A stretch of 64,000 nucleotides of DNA from Runella rosea (GTDB lineage: Bacteria; Bacteroidota; Bacteroidia; Cytophagales; Spirosomataceae): the NCBI RefSeq assembly GCF_003325355.1, contig NZ_CP030850.1, forward strand, positions 4,271,501 to 4,335,500, in the 5' to 3' direction. A program made the position numbers and the translations under genes. The notes beneath the pieces are model-generated. The model saw nothing but the letters and a program-made list of their open reading frames with translations. It searched no databases and was not told the DNA's origin. Within the stretch, counting starts at the first letter, position 1, and the number at the start of each line of letters is the position of its first letter. Below are positions 60,962 through 64,000 of the stretch, piece by piece.

Positions 60962-63337
60962 TTACCGAATCACGTTCAAACTTCCCGTCAATTTATACTC
61001 CACTTCGCGCAGGTAGATGTGATAATAGTAGGTTCCGACGGGTACAAAGTCGCCGTTCCAGCGGCCGTCCCAAGGGGTTTCGTAGCCTTTATTACTAAAA
61101 ACTAAGTTTCCCCAACGGTTGAAAATTTCAATGGTGCAATTGGGAAAATCTCGGATACCCGCAATTTCCCAAGTATCGTTGGTCCCGTCGTTGTTTGGTG
61201 TAAAGCCGTTGGGAATTGTCAGGTCAATAACTGTAATGAGCACTTCACCCTTTACGGTGCACCCCTCCAAAGTGGTCACGGTTACGGTATAGGTAGTGGT
61301 TCGGTCGGGGCTCACAGTTGGGCTTGTGGCGGCGGAATTGTTGAGCCCAATGCTTGGAAACCACGCGGCGGTTGCCTTGAGGGGCACCGTGGTTTTGATT
61401 TGAATGCTGTCACCGCGTACAACTACCAGTTTTCTGGGTACTTCTATGCGCGGAGGCGGGGCGATGTAAGCAGGTTTAGTATCTTTTCCCGAACACCCCT
61501 GTTCGTTGGTGTAGGTGTAGGTAATCGGATATGTACCCGCCGATAGGTCCTGCGTTACGAATCGGTTTCCTACCACACCCTGTCCGCTAAAGGTGCCTCC
61601 TGCGGGTGAACCTTCCAAGGTAACTGCCTGTAAAGCAGAGGTACACAATGCTTGAATGGGGGCAAGGGTGACCGTAGGGGAGGGTTTTACGATGACATTG
61701 ACCGAAACAGAGCGGGTGGTACATTTAGTGACAGTATCAGACACGGCTACTGAATACCGCCCAGTTTGCGTTGGCGAAAACACGTTTCCGAACGAAGCAA
61801 ACAACGGGGTATCTTCCTGATACCACGCATAATCGTACGCGTTGTTGCGAGGCGTAATGAGTTTTATGGAATCGTTGGCGCAGAAAATAGGCGTACCGTC
61901 AATCGTCAGCGTGGCCATTGGGGCCGAAATAAGCTTTATGACTACACTGTCTTTACTTACGCATTTGGTCGTTTTTTCGGTTACAAACACACTGTAAATT
62001 CCTGGTTGTTTTACGTTGGCAAAAACCTGCCCTGAATTATCGGTTGTGACCCCGTTTTGTTGCCACCTGATGCTGGCATTTGAGGGTAAATCAATGCTCA
62101 GATTGGTACTGTCGTTGGAGCACAGCGGCAACGGGCGACTGGAAGAAATCCGGACCGTGCTGGCGTTTTTTACGTTGACGCGGGTGAAGTTTGAGGTGGA
62201 CTCCTCCGTTTCGCAGCTTTCAGCAAAACGTTTGATAAGGCTATAATTGCCAGGCTGATAAATGCCCAAATAAGATTGGTTGGCATTGGCAATGGGTTGG
62301 TCGTCTTTCATCCATTGATACGCCCATTGCGGGCTTTCATCGTTGGCTTTCAGCACTACAGAATCGCCTTGACACATTTCTACCGATGAGATATTGCCTA
62401 CGGAGGATTGATAGGTAGCCGAAGGCGATGCCGTTAAGATTTCAATAAAGACGGGTGAAGGTACTGAAGAAATACAATCGACAACGTTAAACACAAATTC
62501 GCGCCGTATTTCCCCTATTTTTACGTTTTGCCGCCATTCTTCGCAACGAACCGCAAATGCAAAAAAGCCAATTTGAGATGCATTAAGCGTTATTTTTCCT
62601 GTTTTTGAGTCAATTTTTAAAGGATTAACGCCAGGAATGGCTTTCGTGCTGTCAAAACCAGCGCTCCAAACTGCCCGGTTGTAAGGGCCTGCTTTGGATT
62701 TATCGGGAAAGGTACCGCCTTGGTCGGTGGAGCCAATGAGGGGCGTGACAATGCTGTAACGTAGTTCATTTCCTGATGAAGTCGTTGCCCCAAAATCAGC
62801 TTCGAAATTTTTTCCTACGCACACATATTTGACTTCGGGAGTTTTGAATTGAGGCAAACCGTTTGAAATGCCGTTGAGCGGAATTTCAGCATAGAAGGTC
62901 AAGCCTACTCTATTTGGGGTTTGAATATTGACAATTTCGCCGTTGCGGCAGCATTCTTCCCACGAAAAATAATAGCCTTCTGCATCGTTGTAGGTAGTCG
63001 ATGGAAAAGAAACGGTGGCCGTGTAGCGAGCCAACGTAATGCGAGATTCGCGAGGATTGGGAACGCAGCGAGCGTTGGTATAGGGGATTTCCTCCAGTGC
63101 AGCGCGGTTCAGCGTAAAATCTTCGATGCGAGCGTTGGTACTTTTGCGAAAAGACGAAACAAAGGCTTTGTCGTTAGTACTACCCAGTACGCCGTCGTAA
63201 ATCAGGGTTAAGGTAATGAGGTAGCTTGTAGTGGAACCATTTTGTTTAGTAAGTGCTATATCTCCCCCAATAATGTGATTGGCCCATGCCCCCGCATTCC
63301 ATATCAACAATAGCCCGCACGTTATCCACCACTTCAT
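60962..63337 (-). CDS. Gliding-motility-type (T9SS type B) sorting protein with repeated Ig-like domains
   Basis: 791 residues with a signal peptide (MKWWITCGLLLIWNAGAWA). The N-terminal domain starts NHIIGGDIALTKQNGSTTSY. The middle carries several ~90-residue Ig/PKD-like repeats, each with a CxxDS-type strand (MCQGDSVVLKA, LCSNDSTNLSI, FCANDSIKLIT) and a 'PG-Y-V' strand (GIYSVFVTEKTTKC). The C-terminal ~90 residues are the type B sorting domain: LTIPNGFTPNNDGTNDTWEI, then IEIFNRWGNLVFSNKGYETP and WDGRWNGDFVPVGTYYYHI. It is exported by T9SS and probably displayed on the surface; an adhesion role is only inference. Confidence 0.92.
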   Translation of the reverse strand: MKWWITCGLLLIWNAGAWANHIIGGDIALTKQNGSTTSYLITLTLIYDGVLGSTNDKAFVSSFRKSTNARIEDFTLNRAALEEIPYTNARCVPNPRESRITLARYTATVSFPSTTYNDAEGYYFSWEECCRNGEIVNIQTPNRVGLTFYAEIPLNGISNGLPQFKTPEVKYVCVGKNFEADFGATTSSGNELRYSIVTPLIGSTDQGGTFPDKSKAGPYNRAVWSAGFDSTKAIPGVNPLKIDSKTGKITLNASQIGFFAFAVRCEEWRQNVKIGEIRREFVFNVVDCISSVPSPVFIEILTASPSATYQSSVGNISSVEMCQGDSVVLKANDESPQWAYQWMKDDQPIANANQSYLGIYQPGNYSLIKRFAESCETEESTSNFTRVNVKNASTVRISSSRPLPLCSNDSTNLSIDLPSNASIRWQQNGVTTDNSGQVFANVKQPGIYSVFVTEKTTKCVSKDSVVIKLISAPMATLTIDGTPIFCANDSIKLITPRNNAYDYAWYQEDTPLFASFGNVFSPTQTGRYSVAVSDTVTKCTTRSVSVNVIVKPSPTVTLAPIQALCTSALQAVTLEGSPAGGTFSGQGVVGNRFVTQDLSAGTYPITYTYTNEQGCSGKDTKPAYIAPPPRIEVPRKLVVVRGDSIQIKTTVPLKATAAWFPSIGLNNSAATSPTVSPDRTTTYTVTVTTLEGCTVKGEVLITVIDLTIPNGFTPNNDGTNDTWEIAGIRDFPNCTIEIFNRWGNLVFSNKGYETPWDGRWNGDFVPVGTYYYHIYLREVEYKLTGSLNVIR

Positions 63338-63391
63338 GTAAGGTTCTTTATCTTAATCCTTTACAACTATTGTTCCAAAATGAAAGAAGTC

Positions 63392-63934
63392 CTAAAAAAC
63401 GATAGTGTCGCCCACCTGAATGCCGTATTTATCACAGTAACCGCCGTTTACTTCTACCACGTATTGTGCGTCACCAAAGGAGGGGAGGCTTTCTTCAGAA
63501 TAGGGTTTAGCCTTTTTCTGGATAGAAACAATTTTTTTGTTTTGGTCAACGTAGATGATGTCCAACGAAATCATGGTGTTTTTCATCCAAAAACTTTGCG
63601 GGGTCGGTTCTTCAAAAACAAATAGCATTCCCACCGAATCGGAAAGATAGGGTCGGAACATCAGTCCTTTTTGGCGATCGGCGTCATTTTCGGCGATTTC
63701 AACGTCAATCTTTCGGAATGTTTTACCGCCTTTTAAAAACGTTACTTCACCCTCTTTCACAATACCGCTCGCTGGGGCCGTGGGTGCCGCTGACGAAGAA
63801 GCGGGCGCCTCAGTTTCGACCGAAACCGAGGCGCTACTGTTGGAAACCAGCAGGGGCCTTAAAAGATATAAAGCTCCCGCTAGCACGAAAACTGCCAATA
63901 AAATATAACTAATGTATGAACGACGCTTCTCCAT
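63392..63934 (-). CDS. DUF192 domain membrane-anchored protein
   Basis: 180 residues. One N-terminal membrane helix (SYISYILLAVFVLAGALYLL), an Ala/Ser/Pro/Thr-rich linker (~35-57), then a DUF192 domain: VEIAENDADRQKGLMFRPYL, MLFVFEEPTPQSFWMKNTMI and SLDIIYVDQNKKIVSIQK, ending YGIQVGDTIVF. DUF192 proteins are small beta-barrels without an agreed function, exported or membrane-tethered. The gene starts near the window end (no further gene is visible in 63935-64000). Confidence 0.88.
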   Translation of the reverse strand: MEKRRSYISYILLAVFVLAGALYLLRPLLVSNSSASVSVETEAPASSSAAPTAPASGIVKEGEVTFLKGGKTFRKIDVEIAENDADRQKGLMFRPYLSDSVGMLFVFEEPTPQSFWMKNTMISLDIIYVDQNKKIVSIQKKAKPYSEESLPSFGDAQYVVEVNGGYCDKYGIQVGDTIVF

Positions 63935-64000
63935 AAAACATCTTGATGAAATAATACAATGAATATCGTATTGGTTAAAATTATTCTTCGTACGCCCAGT

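Overview
The window is a stretch of a Bacteroidota chromosome, most likely order Cytophagales and close to the Spirosomaceae (Runella-like). The support is as follows: RpoB, RpoC and EF-Tu have sequences typical of the phylum; several intergenic regions carry the Bacteroidota promoter element TAnnTTTG; type IX secretion (T9SS) is represented by two type A cargo proteins, one type B (gliding-motility C-terminal) cargo protein and a PorP/SprF-like barrel; and there is a TonB receptor paired with a DUF4249 lipoprotein. No phage, insertion sequence, integrase or CRISPR array was seen.

Layout. 1-7.3 kb: the 3' end of an M1 peptidase, an outer-membrane barrel, a secreted FAD oxidoreductase, a lipoprotein serpin, and a three-gene unit of ECF sigma factor, membrane protein (probable anti-sigma) and barrel. 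7.4-24.3 kb: the translation/transcription core, namely tRNA-Tyr, tRNA-Gly, tRNA-Thr and tuf, then a sensor kinase and an MFS transporter that interrupt the usual order, then tRNA-Trp, secE, nusG, rplK, rplA, rplJ, rplL, rpoB and rpoC. 24.3-30.2 kb: a GH20 hexosaminidase and the TonB receptor/DUF4249 pair. 30.4-44 kb: a polytopic membrane protein, a ModF-like double ABC ATPase, an acyl-CoA dehydrogenase, a SIMPL protein, a T9SS-secreted family 10-like glycoside hydrolase, a decayed WYL-regulator fragment, a Cthe_2159-type lipoprotein, a full M1 peptidase and a COG0523 metallochaperone. 44-64 kb: a second polytopic membrane protein, an FG-GAP T9SS protein, patatin, YjjG-type phosphatase, MOSC protein, CrtD-like carotenoid desaturase, PorP-like protein, TPR-like lipoprotein, quinone-reductase-like MDR, RlmN, DoxX-like protein, CDP-alcohol phosphatidyltransferase, GH92 mannosidase, a large type B T9SS protein and a DUF192 protein.

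How the parts fit. The core block supplies elongation factor, ribosomal stalk, Sec and RNA polymerase subunits. Around it lie envelope and scavenging functions: exported peptidases and glycosidases (M1, GH20, GH92, GHL10), TonB uptake, T9SS-dependent surface proteins, and membrane-stress-type regulation (ECF unit, orphan 7TMR kinase).

No clearly new multi-gene system stands out. The items most worth a second look are at DNA level: a 52-bp perfect palindrome, a palindromic repeat shared between a terminator and the end of a WYL-gene remnant, an interspersed repeat that encodes part of a signal peptide, and an 81-bp convergent overlap that places a T9SS sorting signal antisense to another gene. 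At gene level, the kinase/transporter insertion in the tuf-secE cluster and the lipoprotein serpin with a readable P1-P1' bond are the main candidates.
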